Source: Procambarus clarkii
Lineage: Eukaryota; Arthropoda; Malacostraca; Decapoda; Cambaridae
DNA length: 64,000 nucleotides
NCBI RefSeq assembly: GCF_040958095.1
Contig: NC_091173.1
Location: 20,925,446-20,989,445 of the forward strand
Direction: 5' to 3'
Part shown: positions 41,626-52,120 of the stretch, one piece after another
How the letters are laid out: each line of letters starts with the position of its first letter
How positions within the stretch are numbered: the first letter of the stretch is position 1
Position numbers and translations under genes: made by a program
Notes under the pieces: generated by a model
Seen by the model: the letters and a program-made list of their open reading frames with translations, nothing else
The model's database searches: none
Told to the model about the DNA's origin: nothing

Positions 41626-42182
41626 CATTCATCTGACTTCCAAGACGTAGGTGGGTCTTGCTTCCCGACTCTCACCAAGGATCCTCGAGGTACAACTGAC
41701 CGCGAGGGAATCAGATGTCTTTGATATCGCTCGCCTTTTGCGCCTTTGTTCGCTTTTTGACATCTTAAGTGATATTTAGAACCTTTTGATAATTAATGGA
41801 CTTCTAAAGAGCTGGTTTACATGGGCTTCTAAATTACTTCTTCTAATTACTTCTAATTACTTGGCTTCTAAGGAGCTGGTGGAGACCTGCGGGTTTGTTA
41901 TGGGTTCGTATATACCGTGAGACACACAGATTAGTTCTCAAAGTTGACTAGGAAGGTATTTCCCAAATGAGGTTGATTACTACTGTTCTTGGGCATAAAC
42001 AGACGAGCAGAATTAATTCAAATTTGGGTAATGAAAGAATATCTTCAGGTCACAAACTTGAGTCAAGACACTTAACCGAAACATCTGAAAATAATGTGAC
42101 GTTGAAATGACGTTCCGGTTCAGGACGGACAGGAACGTCATTTTCCTTTATTCTCGGTTGGATTGGTTGGGTGGCACATTTT
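41626..42182. other. No gene recognised
   Basis: Short reiterations of CTTCTAATTACTT near 41815-41875 and ACGTCATTTTC/GTCCGTCCTG-like words near 42115-42140. Nothing coding. Confidence 0.4.
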
Positions 42183-42430
42183 CGGCTTTGTTACCATGCA
42201 ACCCGTCCTCAAAGTCCATTCCATCCAGCGGCCGACCCCAAAGACGCATTCATCAATTTGAACATGCTGTTCGTTCAAAACAGAACATTTCTCAAATATA
42301 AATTATTATTATTATTACATATTAGCATATTGTGCATATTTAGGCACTGGTTAGGTTAGGTTAGGTTAGGTTTTTAGGATCTGTTGGCGATTATTTGTAT
42401 TTGTAGGGTGAAGTACACCCAAAGTCGAGT
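42183..42430. mobile_element. Single arm of foldback element II
   Basis: GCAACCCGTCCTCAAAGTCC, CATTCCATCCAGCGGCCGAC, AACATGCTGTTCGTTCAAAA, GCATATTGTGCATATTTAGG and GTTGGCGATTATTTGTATTT parallel 18855-19075. Contains TTAGG x4 at 42351-42370. No second arm follows. Confidence 0.75.
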
Positions 42431-43032
42431 CAGCGTGAACCATTATTTTGAAAAAAAAGTGTATAATAAAACAAGATTTTAATTATGGTTTATTGAGTAA
42501 ACTTTTTTTACAATCTATATCACATTGGCTATGTATGATATCAACAAGGACATGTAATGGATTTAGAAATAAAATAAATGTGTTTTCCTATAATCTGTAC
42601 AGAAAATGAAATGTTCCTTTAAAACAAAGAACCAATAAGTAGACTGTAAGTTACACACACGACCCACTGGAGCTCTATGGACTAGGAAGGAAGCTGGGGA
42701 AGCAGCTGACGGAAGAACACAGTTTTCACGAGCTCAGTGGTAAGTACAAAATATTATATCAAAAACAAATGGAAATATATATATATACAAATTCTCAGTA
42801 GAAAAAAAAAATTATGTGCATGATGGTTACTTTTAGGAGAAGAGAAGCATCATAAAATACCTCTCGTATTTAAACTTTAGCGTTTAAGCACTGTGTAGGA
42901 ATTTGAAATGAGTGCCGCATATATGTACACATCTTTCATGGTAAGTGCAGTCATTCTAAACACAAGGGGTAATTGAGCACAAAAAGTTGATGATAATCTT
43001 TCTTCTTTAATTAAAGGACTGCAGTTCCCATG
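42431..43032. other. AT-rich; possible 3' UTR of the PDZ gene
   Basis: Downstream (minus strand) of the PDZ stop. TTTATT words, which would read AATAAA on the minus strand, occur near 42489. No coding sequence recognised. Confidence 0.3.
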
Positions 43033-43275
43033 ATGATGATGATGATGATGAAAGAGGGAGGGAGAGAGGGAGGGAGGAGAGGGAGGGAGGAGAGGAAGGG
43101 AGAGGAGAGAGGAAGGGAGAGGAGAGAGGGAGGAGAGAGGAAGGGAGAGGAGAGAGGGAGGAGACAGGGAGGAGAGAGGGAGGAGAGAGGAAGGGAGAGG
43201 AGAGAGGGAGGAGAGAGGAAGGGAGAGGAGAGAGGGAGGAGAGAGGAAGGGAGAGGAGAGAGGGAGGAGAGAATG
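43033..43275 (+). repeat. Purine minisatellite (GGGAGAGGAGAGAGGGAGGA type)
   Basis: ATG trinucleotides at 43030-43050, then GGAGAGAGGAAGGGAGAGGA-type units with period around 22-29. Probably within the PDZ 3' UTR. Confidence 0.85.
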
Positions 43276-43418
43276 GGCAGGGAGTAGGTAGAGAAGGTGT
43301 GGGAATGGGGGAAGGTTCAACCGTACCTTACAATATATGGTACATAAAAGCTGCCTTACTCTAAGTGAGATTTTATGAGCAACACGACAGCTTCTAATTT
43401 GGTGGAGAAGGGAGTCGA

Positions 43419-43564
43419 CTACTGGGCAGCTGCCAGCTTCTTCTTGCGTCTGCGGCCAATGTGGAGGACAACCTTGCCTTGTTTGATCTCCTTAAAGGCG
43501 AGGATGGCGTCCTTGTGAGAGCTTCCGTGTAGAGGCTTCCCGTTGATGGCCAGGATCTCGTCGC
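43419..43564 (-). CDS. PDZ-domain protein, terminal exon with stop
   Basis: The acceptor GTGTCAACAG precedes a 146-nt coding exon that enters in phase 1, completes a glycine codon shared with the previous exon, and ends at TAG (complement of 43419-43421). It encodes 47 residues: DEILAINGKPLHG (second half of the PDZ fold, including the helix B region SSHKDAILAFKEI), then VVLHIGRRRKKK and the C-terminus LAAAQ. The two exons join in frame into a complete PDZ domain of ordinary length, making this the C-terminal domain of the protein. The intron between them (43565-44641) holds a SINE-delta copy and simple repeats. The 3' UTR probably runs towards 42900. Confidence 0.8.
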
Positions 43565-44641
43565 CTGTTGACACAAACAAATCACATTAGTGCATCTATT
43601 GGCGAAATTTGGATCGAGCTAATTACTAATACGAATTTAGTGCCAATACGATTTTCGGGGTCGAACTAACACCAAGTTTATACTGAATATTATATAGTGC
43701 GCTCCTCTCAGGGGCACAGCACAGTAACGAGGCTGTGCCGCAATACTGTGTATCCATATACAGGGGAAAAAAAAAAGCACAGACCTAAACTGGCCAATAC
43801 TGTGGTGCCTCACGAAGTAGCTCAGTGGCCCTTTTGACCTTGTTACTTGTGGAGCACAATGGCCACGAGGCGCGCCCTCAGGAGGGTCCATGGAGGACAG
43901 AAGAAAATGTATATATGCTGGTTAGCATTGTAAATGTGTGACCACGTCTGTGGTAGAAAATAATAATAATAATACAAAAAAAAACTCCGGGGGTCATGGG
44001 TCATGTCAGGGGGGGGGGGGGGGGTACGATCATGTGACTGACACCTCTGGTATTCAGTCTTAGGAAACATTTCTAGAGATATCTTTTGGATAAGTTTTAT
44101 TTTTTCCAGCAGATATATTTATGGGATTTCCATTTTCCTTGGATAAATAGGTGGCTCTAAATAGGATATGAAACCCTGAGATAACCCAAAATGAAGTTTG
44201 AGGGAACAGGTGCCACAGGCAACAATGAGATACGAAGCTTAAAGGAAAATCATGGATTAATAACAGAAACGTTAACTATGATAAGTAATCTACTAGAGAT
44301 CATTTAAGAGAATGAAAGCCGCTACTTCCAGAGGCTTAGTGCTAAGATTAAACACCATTCATTATGGAACACACCTGATAAATAATCCAGTTATTAACAA
44401 AAGAACAAAAATAGTTTTACGGCTGAAGTTGAGAGAGAATGAAATCAGGATATTTCAGGGAGATGGTGAACTAAAATCGCAGAAGGGAAGGGAACTATCA
44501 GGAGGGGAAGCGCCAAGCCATCACGACTATATAGCACTGGGAAGGGGTCAGGATAAGGACTTGGGATGGGACGGAGGGAAGGAATGGTGCCCAACCACTT
44601 ATGGACGGTCGGGAATTGAACGCCGACCGGTGAAGACTCAC
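43565..44641 (-). other. Intron of the PDZ gene
   Basis: 1077 nt with GT/AG ends and phase 1. Contains poly-G (44009-44024), ordinary sequence and a reversed SINE-delta at 44465-44630 that reaches within about 10 nt of the 5' splice site. Confidence 0.7.
44465..44630 (-). mobile_element. SINE-delta, beside the PDZ exon donor
   Basis: Minus strand: CCGGTCGGCGTTCAATTCCC, GACCGTCCATAAGTGGTTGG, GTCCCATCCCAAGTCCTTAT, GCACTATATAGTCGTGATGG-like body and CCTGATAGTTCCC. The head 5' of the B box is lost. Confidence 0.7.
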
Positions 44642-44855
44642 CTTCCTGTAGGGCGCCTGAGGCCGCAGCCTGGCCCTGGGGGAAGACGGTCTTGACAAAG
44701 ATGCCCATGGAGCCCTTGGGGGAGTCTGTGCCCCCGACGATGCTGAAGCCCAGGGAGCGGTGGCCGGGGCCCTTCTCGAACACCACCGTCCGGATCTGGA
44801 AGGTCACCTCCCGCTTCTGGCGAGGCAGCGTGCAGAAGCTTGGCTGACCGTCCAC
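44642..44855 (-). CDS. PDZ-domain protein, penultimate exon
   Basis: The acceptor is TGTGTTGTGTTGCAG and the donor is GGAAG followed by GTGAGT. The exon is 214 nt, enters in phase 0 and leaves in phase 1. It encodes 71 residues with the first two-thirds of a PDZ domain. The carboxylate-binding loop reads SLGF, followed by [12 protein letters not shown] and [14 protein letters not shown]. The wording resembles the PDZ domains of the IL-16/PDZD2 group by memory only, so orthology is uncertain. PDZ domains bind C-terminal tails of partner proteins and act as intracellular scaffolds. The upstream exons must lie at higher coordinates and were not recognised in this window. Confidence 0.8.
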
Positions 44856-44889
44856 CTGCAACACAACACAATGCAATTAATTCTCCGTT

Positions 44890-45345
44890 GTTGTTGTTAT
44901 AGATTCAGCTACTCGGAACAAGTTCCAAGTAGCACGGGCTATGGTGAGCCCGTAGTGGACGGGAGATGTCTCCCGTCTGGTGAGCGATCACCAACTTATT
45001 CTCCGGAAATTGATTGATGAAGATTAAGCCACACAAAAGGTGGCACGGGCACGAATAGCCCGTAGGTGGTGGCTCTTTTGAGCCAGTATCAATAGATGAT
45101 ACTGGAGATCTGTGGAGGTGCGACTGCACCCTGCGTGACGGGAGATGTCTCCCGTCTGGTGAGCGATCACCAACTTATTCTCCGGAAATTGATTGATGAA
45201 GATTAAGCCACACAAAAGGTGGCACGGGCACGAATAGCCCGTAGGTGGTGGCTCTTTTGATCCAGTATCAATAGATGATACTAGAGATCTGTGGAGGTGC
45301 GACTGCACCCTGCGTGACGGAAGATGTCTCCCGTGTCTCCGGAAA
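44890..45345 (-). repeat. Two 179-bp tandem units of the ACGGGC-hairpin repeat plus end piece
   Basis: GGGAGATGTCTCCCGT at 44961, 45140 and (GGAAGATGTC) 45319 sets a 179-bp period. The left part carries GTTGTTGTTGTTATAGATTC and GCACGGGCTATGGTGAGCCC. Each unit contains at least three short hairpins. Related single copies: 40905-41050, 41391-41625, 54045-54118 and 58932-59013. Confidence 0.85.
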
Positions 45346-45416
45346 TATCGGTACTCTTTCTTATATCAATGGCAGCATGAGGGTAGTGTGCGCCTGATAC
45401 CAGGTGACACACTGTA

Positions 45417-45500
45417 CTCACCTAGTGGTGCTTGCGGGGGTTGAGCTCTGCTCTTTAGGCCTGCCTCTCAACTGTCAATCGTTATTAATTACTAATTTGT
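45417..45500 (-). mobile_element. LINE C-type 3' end fragment
   Basis: GTACTCACCTAGTGGTGCTT, GCGGGGGTTGAGCTCTGCTC, GCCTCTCAACTGTCAATCG. Confidence 0.6.
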
Positions 45501-46718
45501 TTTTCTACAGCAGGCTGTTCCCTGGCTGACCCTCGTGTAACCACTGTGTAATAATAATAAAAAGAGGGGGGGATGGGAGGGGGGACCCTCAGGGTCGCTT
45601 GGACACCCAATGCACCCTCTCACCCCGCTTAAGACACGCATTGCAACCCCTCACCCCCTCCCCTGATCACGTGGAAGCTGGCGATTAAATAGAGCGTCCC
45701 AAACACAATTTAAATTACAGCATTTCCCGCCACATTCATTCACTGATCTGCATCACCGGAGAAGCAACTATTCATCCACAAAAAAAAAAAACACCCAACC
45801 TTTTGCCAATCACCATTTTGCACCATCCTCCACACGTCACCATACTGCCAAGTACAGCCAAAAGTACACAGTAACCATGATCTGAGAACGTGTCTCCCGC
45901 TGCAGAGAGAGAGACATGGCGAGCGTCGTAAGAACTTGCGGCGGAACCAGAGGAAGTGCGAGTAGGCTGCAGCGTCAAGTTCAAGGAACAAGGTTATGCC
46001 TCCTTCGGCGAACCGGTTTTTACGGGTGAACTTCCATAAATGGCGAGGGCGAGCGCCACCTCCCACCCCGAGCCCTCTCATCAACATCATCTGTTCCTAC
46101 GACAACCTCCCTAAACCTCCGCCCTTCCTACACCACGTTCCTAGTCGCTGCTGCCCCACCACCACCCGTGTGACAACAACAAGGGTGCCACCAACACCCG
46201 TGTGACGGTGGCAAGGGTGCCACAACACCCGTGACAAGGGTGCCACCACACCCCTGTGACAACAACAAGGGTGCCACCAACACTGGGTGGCACCCCTCCA
46301 TATTTCCCGTGCCAACCTGTCCTCCTTTAAAGAACGTCGCTGTTCGCTCGTATGCGTTACATAAGCCCAAACATCGTCGTGCTAGAAAATGGAAGCGGCT
46401 GGCGAAAGTGACGTACTGTCCCGTTTTCTGTTTTGGGTCCTCTGGACCTTAGGAGAGGACACTTTACATTGACCGTTTTCTTGACGTTGGTGAAACCTTA
46501 AAAGAGAACGGTCTGCATTTGTAATGATTCCAACACCAGTAACAGATTTGTAAAGTGCTCTGGCTTGTTGCACACGCTTCAGGCGCTCAGTAAATATCAT
46601 TTCAGTAACTACTGTATTGTCTTGTAACCAGTGTCTTGAAGCACGCACGCGCTGACCGACCGCGAAGACAATGTGAAGAATCTTGGTCGCTCTTACTGTT
46701 GAGACAAGAACCATCAGG
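45501..46718. other. No gene recognised; imperfect AAGGGTGCC repeats at 46165-46300
   Basis: GACAACAACAAGGGTGCCAC and CACCCGTGTGAC words recur. A minus frame 45740-46090 is open but unassigned. Confidence 0.4.
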
Positions 46719-47150
46719 ATGACGGGCGTGGGCGACCCAGGACGACGGGCGTGGGCGGCCCAGGACGACGGGCGTGGGCGGCCCAGGACGACGGGCGTGG
46801 GCGGCCCAGGACGACGGGCGTGGGCGGCCCAGGACGACGGGCGTGGGCGACCCAGGACGACGGGCGTGGGCGGCCCAGGACGACGGGCGTGGGCGACCCA
46901 GGACGACGGGCGTGGGCGGCCCAGGACGACGGGCGTGGGCGACCCAGGACGACGGGCGTGGGCGGCCCAGGACGACGGGCGTGGGCGGCCCAGGACGACG
47001 GGCGTGGGCGGCCCAGGACGACGGGCGTGGGCGGCCCAGGACGACGGGCGTGGGCGGCCCAGGACGACGGGCGTGGGCGGCCCAGGACGACGGGCGTGGG
47101 CGGCCCAGGACGACGGGCGTGGGCGGCCCAGGACGACGGGCGTGGGCGGC
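46719..47150 (+). repeat. 23-bp GC-rich minisatellite, about 19 copies
   Basis: Unit CGACGGGCGTGGGCGGCCCA plus GGA, with a few GGCGACCCA variants. 23 is not divisible by 3, so all frames on both strands stay open; the 180-310 aa frames here are artefacts. Confidence 0.95.
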
Positions 47151-47251
47151 CACCTCTCGCCTCTCCCGCCGTTGTTCATACTCTTCCTCTCTCCTCCTCC
47201 TCTCAAGAGCCAGAGGGGTTGATGGAACAGTCCTCTCAAACACCCCCTACA

Positions 47252-47326
47252 CCTGCCCGGCACACACCTGCCCGGCACACACCTGCCCGGCACACACCTG
47301 CCCGGCACACACCTGCCCGGCACACC
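47252..47326 (+). repeat. 15-bp repeat, 5 copies
   Basis: CACACCTGCCCGGCA repeated. Confidence 0.95.
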
Positions 47327-47449
47327 TAGATCAACACCACAGAACAGGGTGCACGACCAGATGGAGAACCTCTCCCTAGGTTCTTGTGGGTAATCGGCCC
47401 CGTGTGTAGGTAAGTCTTACCCTTGCTTACCTTTCCGTTACCTTCCAAA

Positions 47450-47530
47450 GATTCCGAGGATCAACGTCCCCGCGGCCCGGACTCTGACCAGGCCTTCTGG
47501 TTAGTGATCTGGTCAACCAGGCTGTTGGAA
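47450..47530 (-). mobile_element. SINE-gamma-type fragment
   Basis: GTCCCCGCGGCCCGGACTCT, GACCAGGCCTTCTGGT, GGTCAACCAGGCTGTTGG. Confidence 0.5.
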
Positions 47531-48837
47531 GCGGCTGGTCGCAGCCCGACAACCACTACTTCCTCAACTACAATACCTTACGCCAACTGCCCGATGACTA
47601 CCTGGTTGATGCAGCCAGTTATCTCACAAGATACACGCTTGAAATTTTTGTTTATAATGGTGGGTTTAAGTGATATTAAAGACGCTAACAATTATTACCA
47701 AATAGTGTTGCATTATCTTCGAAATAAGGGAGAAAAATCCCCCCCATCACCGCCGCCATCTCGTCCTCTGCCGCGCTTTTCCCCTCTATGACTTCCGCCA
47801 CCAAGGTGCCCTCTCAGACATTAGTTTGCAGCACTTGCTGTTGCGTCACTGCTCGGGAACGGTGCTGCTGTGCAGTTACTTCCGCGGCGGCAGCTGCTGC
47901 TGAAACGCCTCGCACACTTGCTGAAGCAACACTTTACGCCTTGCGCCTCGAGCGCTGCATGGTAGGACCCCGCCACCACCACCACACCGCCGGAGGAACA
48001 CCTCGTAACGCCCAGTAGAGAACCACACCAGGAGGGAAAGTCGACCGCCTCGGGCGACGAGCCAGAGAGAAATCCTCTTCGACTGAGCGATCGCCACAAG
48101 GGAACTGTACCGACCAACCAAAAACACAACGGTACGGAAGCGACTGGACTTGCAATGAGTGAGTCAGACAAACGGTCATAACAGGAGTTGGCCGTAAGCG
48201 TGTAAACAGGAACTATTATATCAAGATGGGGCAACCTGCCACGCAAGTCCATCGCTGACAAAAGATGAATCACCGGAAACCATTTTCAGTGGTCTAAGGA
48301 GCCCCAGGTACACTTGAGACGACTACGGGCGAGGTGTGCAAAGCCACACATTATCTGCATGTGAATACTGGCGAGATCCAGTACAGTACCGACTACTGCC
48401 GCTAGCAAGGTTGTGTCTTGACAACTGAAGAATGAGGAGACAAGAAAGGGAGAGAGAGAGAGCTAACTGGAGAAGGTAAACGAGGCAGTTAAGATAGGAA
48501 GCGTGTGGCCAACGCCCGCCCACACCACAGTAATTACCACAATGGTCCCCTTCCCCACAACAGTCTTTCCTCGGGACCATATCCACCCACTTCCACACCC
48601 CACTATTTAACCCCCCCCCCTCCCTCCTCCCCCAACCAGGGAGTAACCCGACGCCCCCATAATTAGAGCACCACCGGACCCCCGCCTATATGGGACCCCT
48701 GGTCAGTGGTGGCCCGCAGACATGCGGACCCACGTTAGTAACGAAGAACATGATCTGTCTCGCATTCTTGGCCACACGAGCGTCTGTCGGCCATAATTAT
48801 CATGTTGAATCTCAGTGCCATTGTTAATCATTAAACT
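47531..48837. other. No gene assigned; CpG-rich patch 47840-48010
   Basis: The patch has GCGGCGGCAGCTGCTGCTG and several CpGs and is open on both strands for 80-150 codons. No family, and no convincing initiation or splice context. It could be a promoter or an exon of an unseen gene. The rest shows nothing. Confidence 0.3.
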
Positions 48838-48925
48838 GTTACCTGCTTGATACCTGGTTGATGGGGTTCTGGGAGTTCTTCTACTCCCCAAGCCCGGCCA
48901 GAGGCCAGGCTCGAGTTGTGAGCTC
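48838..48925 (-). mobile_element. LINE D 3' end fragment
   Basis: TGATACCTGGTTGATGGGGT, TCTGGGAGTTCTTCTACTCC, CCAAGCCCGGCCAGAGGCCA. Confidence 0.65.
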
Positions 48926-49334
48926 GACTGTGTTATTTATGAAAATAATTAACAGAGCCAAGCCTATCATTAAAGTATTGAAGACGGATGCAAGAAACAT
49001 TAAGTGAGAGACCCGGGGCCTCACTACGGTAGGTTACCCATCTTGGGTGATATAAAAAAACAGCCTGGGAGAACGGGTCACACGCAACCTGTCACCCGAG
49101 GCTAACACAAGCTCGGTAACATCAGCGGCATATACACAACTGGTGAAGAATTTTGAGCAATGGACCGAGAACTACAGGACACTACCCACAAGGACGGGCA
49201 CACCTGCCGGAGACAGGTGTGCCCGTGCCAACCATGAGGAGAGATTGATGGAAACTTGTGTACACGGACGTCACACAAGGTTCAGCTGCTGGAGTTCCTG
49301 CAACCATGAAGGATATTAATCACTCAACTTAACC
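48926..49334. other. Faint LINE C sequence
   Basis: ACATCAGCGGCATATAC at 49119 recalls LINE C at 27676, so 49060-49330 is probably a decayed upstream part of the copy that follows. The GACGGGCACACCTGCCGGAG/ACAGGTGTGCCCGT pair forms a hairpin at 49192-49228. Confidence 0.4.
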
Positions 49335-49895
49335 CACATCGCCACTTCTACCATGTATTTGAGTTTAGTCCCCAACAGGAAGAGTTCAACCGGAGGGGAT
49401 ACAACTCCGCAGCCAAACACAATCACAAAGTTAAACAAGATTCAGCGGTATGTCACCAGGCTCGTCATGGAACTAAGAGGAATGAGCTACGAGGAAAGGC
49501 TGAAGGAGTTGAACCTTACGTCCCTGGAAAACAGAAGAGTAAGGGGAGACATGATCACCACCTACAAAATTCTCAGGGGAATTGACATGGTGGACAAAGA
49601 CAAACTCTTCAGCACGGGTGGAACACTAACACGGGGACACAGGTGGAAACTGAGTACCCAGATGACCCACAGAGACGTTAGAAAGAATTTTTTCAGTGTC
49701 AGAGTAGTTAATAAATGGAATGCACTAGGCAGTGATGTGGTGGAGGCTGACTCCATACACAGTTTCAAATGTAGATATGATAGAGCCCAGTAGGCTCAGG
49801 AACCTGTACACCAGTTGATTGACAGTTGAGAGGCGGGACCAAAGAGACAAACCTCAACCCCCTGCAAGCACAACTACGTGAGTACAACTAGACGA
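49335..49895 (+). mobile_element. LINE C: intact C-terminal ORF2 region and 3' UTR
   Basis: A continuous frame to 49793 reads [80 protein letters not shown] and FFSVRVVNKWNALGSDVVEA, ending CRYDRAQ. The 3' UTR reads CAGTTGATTGACAGTTGAGA, GGCGGGACCAAAGAG, CCTGCAAGCACAACTACGTG and AGTACA. It is the reference copy for the 3' tails listed elsewhere, with no coding break in this part. Confidence 0.8.
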
Positions 49896-49964
49896 GTACA
49901 GCACTCATATCATGGGCAAGAAGCAGCAATTGCATGTTATCCTTAAACTCTCATGAACATAGCT

Positions 49965-50272
49965 CTTCCCCCCTACCCCCCCCTCCACTCCACCGCCCCC
50001 CTCCTCCACACCACCACCCCTCCCTCCATCACATCACCGCCCCCTCCTTCACACCGCCGCCGCCCCCTCCTCCACACCACCACCCCTCCCTCCATCACAT
50101 CACCGCCCCCTCCTTCACTCCACCGCCCCCCCTCCTCCACACCACCACCCCTCCCTCCATCACATCACCGCCCCCTCCTTCACACCACCGCCCCCCTCCT
50201 CCACACCACCACCCCTCCCTCCATCACATCACCGCCCCCTCCTTCACACCGCCGCCGCCCCCCCTCCCGCTG
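49965..50272 (+). repeat. About 65-bp C-rich minisatellite, 4-5 copies
   Basis: CCTCCTCCACACCACCACCC, CTCCCTCCATCACATCACCG, CCCCCTCCTTCAC recurs four times. Confidence 0.85.
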
Positions 50273-50544
50273 TTAGGGGTATACATTTCCGTCACCAGAG
50301 TGGCCGAGGTGTATTTGGTTACAAGTGAAAGCCAGCAGCGCCTTGTAGCTGGCTCTGGGCACGTCCCCAGTCCTCGGGTGACGTGAGGTCATCCTGCGCA
50401 CACCAGGTCATCACAGGTCAGGTTGCCAGTCATCCGAGGCGTCACTTCCACCAGGTCACACAAAATACTGACTTTTGTGTCTATGGTGTATGATGTCCTG
50501 TGTGTAGAAACACAGTATTTTGGGGACCCCCTCCCTCCCCCTGT
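50273..50544. other. No gene recognised
   Basis: AGGTCATC-type words near 50385-50430. Nothing else. Confidence 0.3.
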
Positions 50545-51073
50545 GTGTATTCACCTAGCTGTGCTTGCGGGGGTTGAGCTTTGCTCTTTCGGCCCGCCTC
50601 TCAACTGTCACTCAACTGTTTACTAACTACTATTTATTTTTTATTTATTTTTTTCCACACACACACACCAGGAAGCAGCCCGTGACAGCTGACTAACTCC
50701 CAGGTATCTATTTACTGCTAGGTAACAGGGGCATTAGGGTGGAAGAAACTGCCCATTGTTTCTCGCCAGCGCCCGGAATCGAACCCGGCAGGTTTATCTT
50801 GAGATGATTTCGGGGCTTAGTGTCCCCGCGGCCCGGTCCTCGACCCCCAAGAAGCAGCCCGTAGCAGCTGTCTAACTCCCAGGTGCCTATTTACTGCTAG
50901 GTAACAGGGGCATCAGGGTGAAAGAAACATTTTGCCCATTTGTCTCCGCCTCCACCGGGATCGAACCCGGAACCTCAGGACTATGAATCCAAAGCGCTGT
51001 CCACCCAGCTGTCAGGCGCCTTTGAACCACAGGATCACGCGTACAGCGTGCTGTCCGCTCAGCCACCGGCCCC

Positions 51074-51076
<3 letters not shown>
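50545..51076 (-). mobile_element. Composite SINE-gamma with LINE C-type tail, interrupted by a second SINE
   Basis: The outer element, read on the minus strand, has its head at 51021-51076 (GGCCGGTGGCTGAGCGGACA, GCACGCTGTACGCGTGATCC), resumes at 50790 (GGGTTCGATTCCGGGCGC) and runs to 50663. It continues through (CA)n into the LINE C 3' end at 50545-50640 (GTATTCACCTAGCTGTGCTT, GCGGGGGTTGAGCTTTGCTC on plus). The gap is filled by another SINE (50791-51020). Confidence 0.75.
50791..51020 (-). mobile_element. SINE-gamma2 inserted in the B-box region of the outer SINE
   Basis: Minus strand: a different head, GGCGCCTGACAGCTGGGTGG, ACAGCGCTTTGGATTCATAG and CCGGGTTCGATCCCGG, with the same body (CCTAGCAGTAAATAGGCACC) and the 3' domain CGAGGACCGGGCCGCGGGGA ending AAATCATCTCAAGATAAACC. 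Confidence 0.75.
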
Positions 51077-51108
<32 letters not shown>

Positions 51109-51119
51109 ATTTTAAATAA

Positions 51120-51166
<47 letters not shown>
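51075..51166. repeat. (GT)n and (AT)n
   Basis: GT run 51075-51106 and AT run 51124-51166. Confidence 0.95.
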
Positions 51167-51171
<5 letters not shown>

Positions 51172-51514
51172 CACACACGCACACACATACACAAGTGGTG
51201 TAGACAGGTGGGGTAACCCTGGGGGGGGGGCGGGTGCTGGAGAGTAGGAGGGACTGTCACCCCTAAGAAGTGACGGTGACCAGCTTACAAGGAACACTTG
51301 TGTAGCGTGACTGTTGGATTCCCCCCTCTTCCCCCCCCCCCCTCCCCTCTCTCCATCCCTGGGATCACTTCTCCCCTCACCCTTCGTCACCCCCTTAAGA
51401 ACAAGATTTTTTTTGTCTGCATTCGTCCCCTTTAAATGAGATGATGGTTGGCGAGACAGTGCCCAATCACCCCGGCACCATCACCATCGTCCACACCACA
51501 ATCCCTCACTTCAA

Positions 51515-52120
51515 GATCATATCTGGACAGTTTTCTGCAGTTAAGTCCACGGTTGTTCCGGCAATATTTCTTATAGTCGCTGGGAGGATGTTGAACAACC
51601 GCGGACCTCTGATGTTTATACAGTGTTCTCTGATTGTGCCTATGGCACCTCTGCTCTTCACTGGCTCTATTCTGTATTTTCTTCCATATCGTTCACTCGA
51701 GTACGTTGTTATTTTACTGTGTAGATTAGGGACCTGTACCTCCAGTATTTTCCATGTGTATATTATTTGATATCTCTCTCGTCTCCTTTCTATCGAGTAC
51801 ATTTGTTGAGCTTCGAGACGATCCCAATAATTTAGGTGCTTTATCGCGTCTATGCGTGCCGTATATGTTCTCTGTATTCGCTCTATTTCAACAATCTCTC
51901 CTGCTCTGAAGGGGGAAGTGAGTACTAAGCAGTACTCAAGACAAAAGTGATTTCAATAGCATGAGCATTGTGACGGGATCCCTAGATTTGTCACCGTATC
52001 AGTTTTCTGACTGACGCAATATTTGCTTGGTTATGCTCCCTGACGGTCAGGTCGTCAGACACCATTATTCCCAGACCCGTCACACAGAGCTTCCCCACTA
52101 TGGCCAGATATCCTTCTGAC
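51515..52120 (-). mobile_element. LINE D remnant
   Basis: The minus strand reads YTWKILEVQVPNLHSKITTY, SERYGRKYRIEPVKSRGAIG, TIREHCINIRGPRLFNILPA, TIRNIAGTTVDL and, further upstream, LGIMVSDDLTVREHNQANIA (near 52040). Frame breaks occur near 51800 and 51960. The coding end is cut at about 51540. Confidence 0.75.

Noticed and set aside
46382-47379. Five overlapping frames of 179-313 codons on both strands
   Set aside because: Produced by the stop-free 23-bp GC-rich array; no independent coding evidence.
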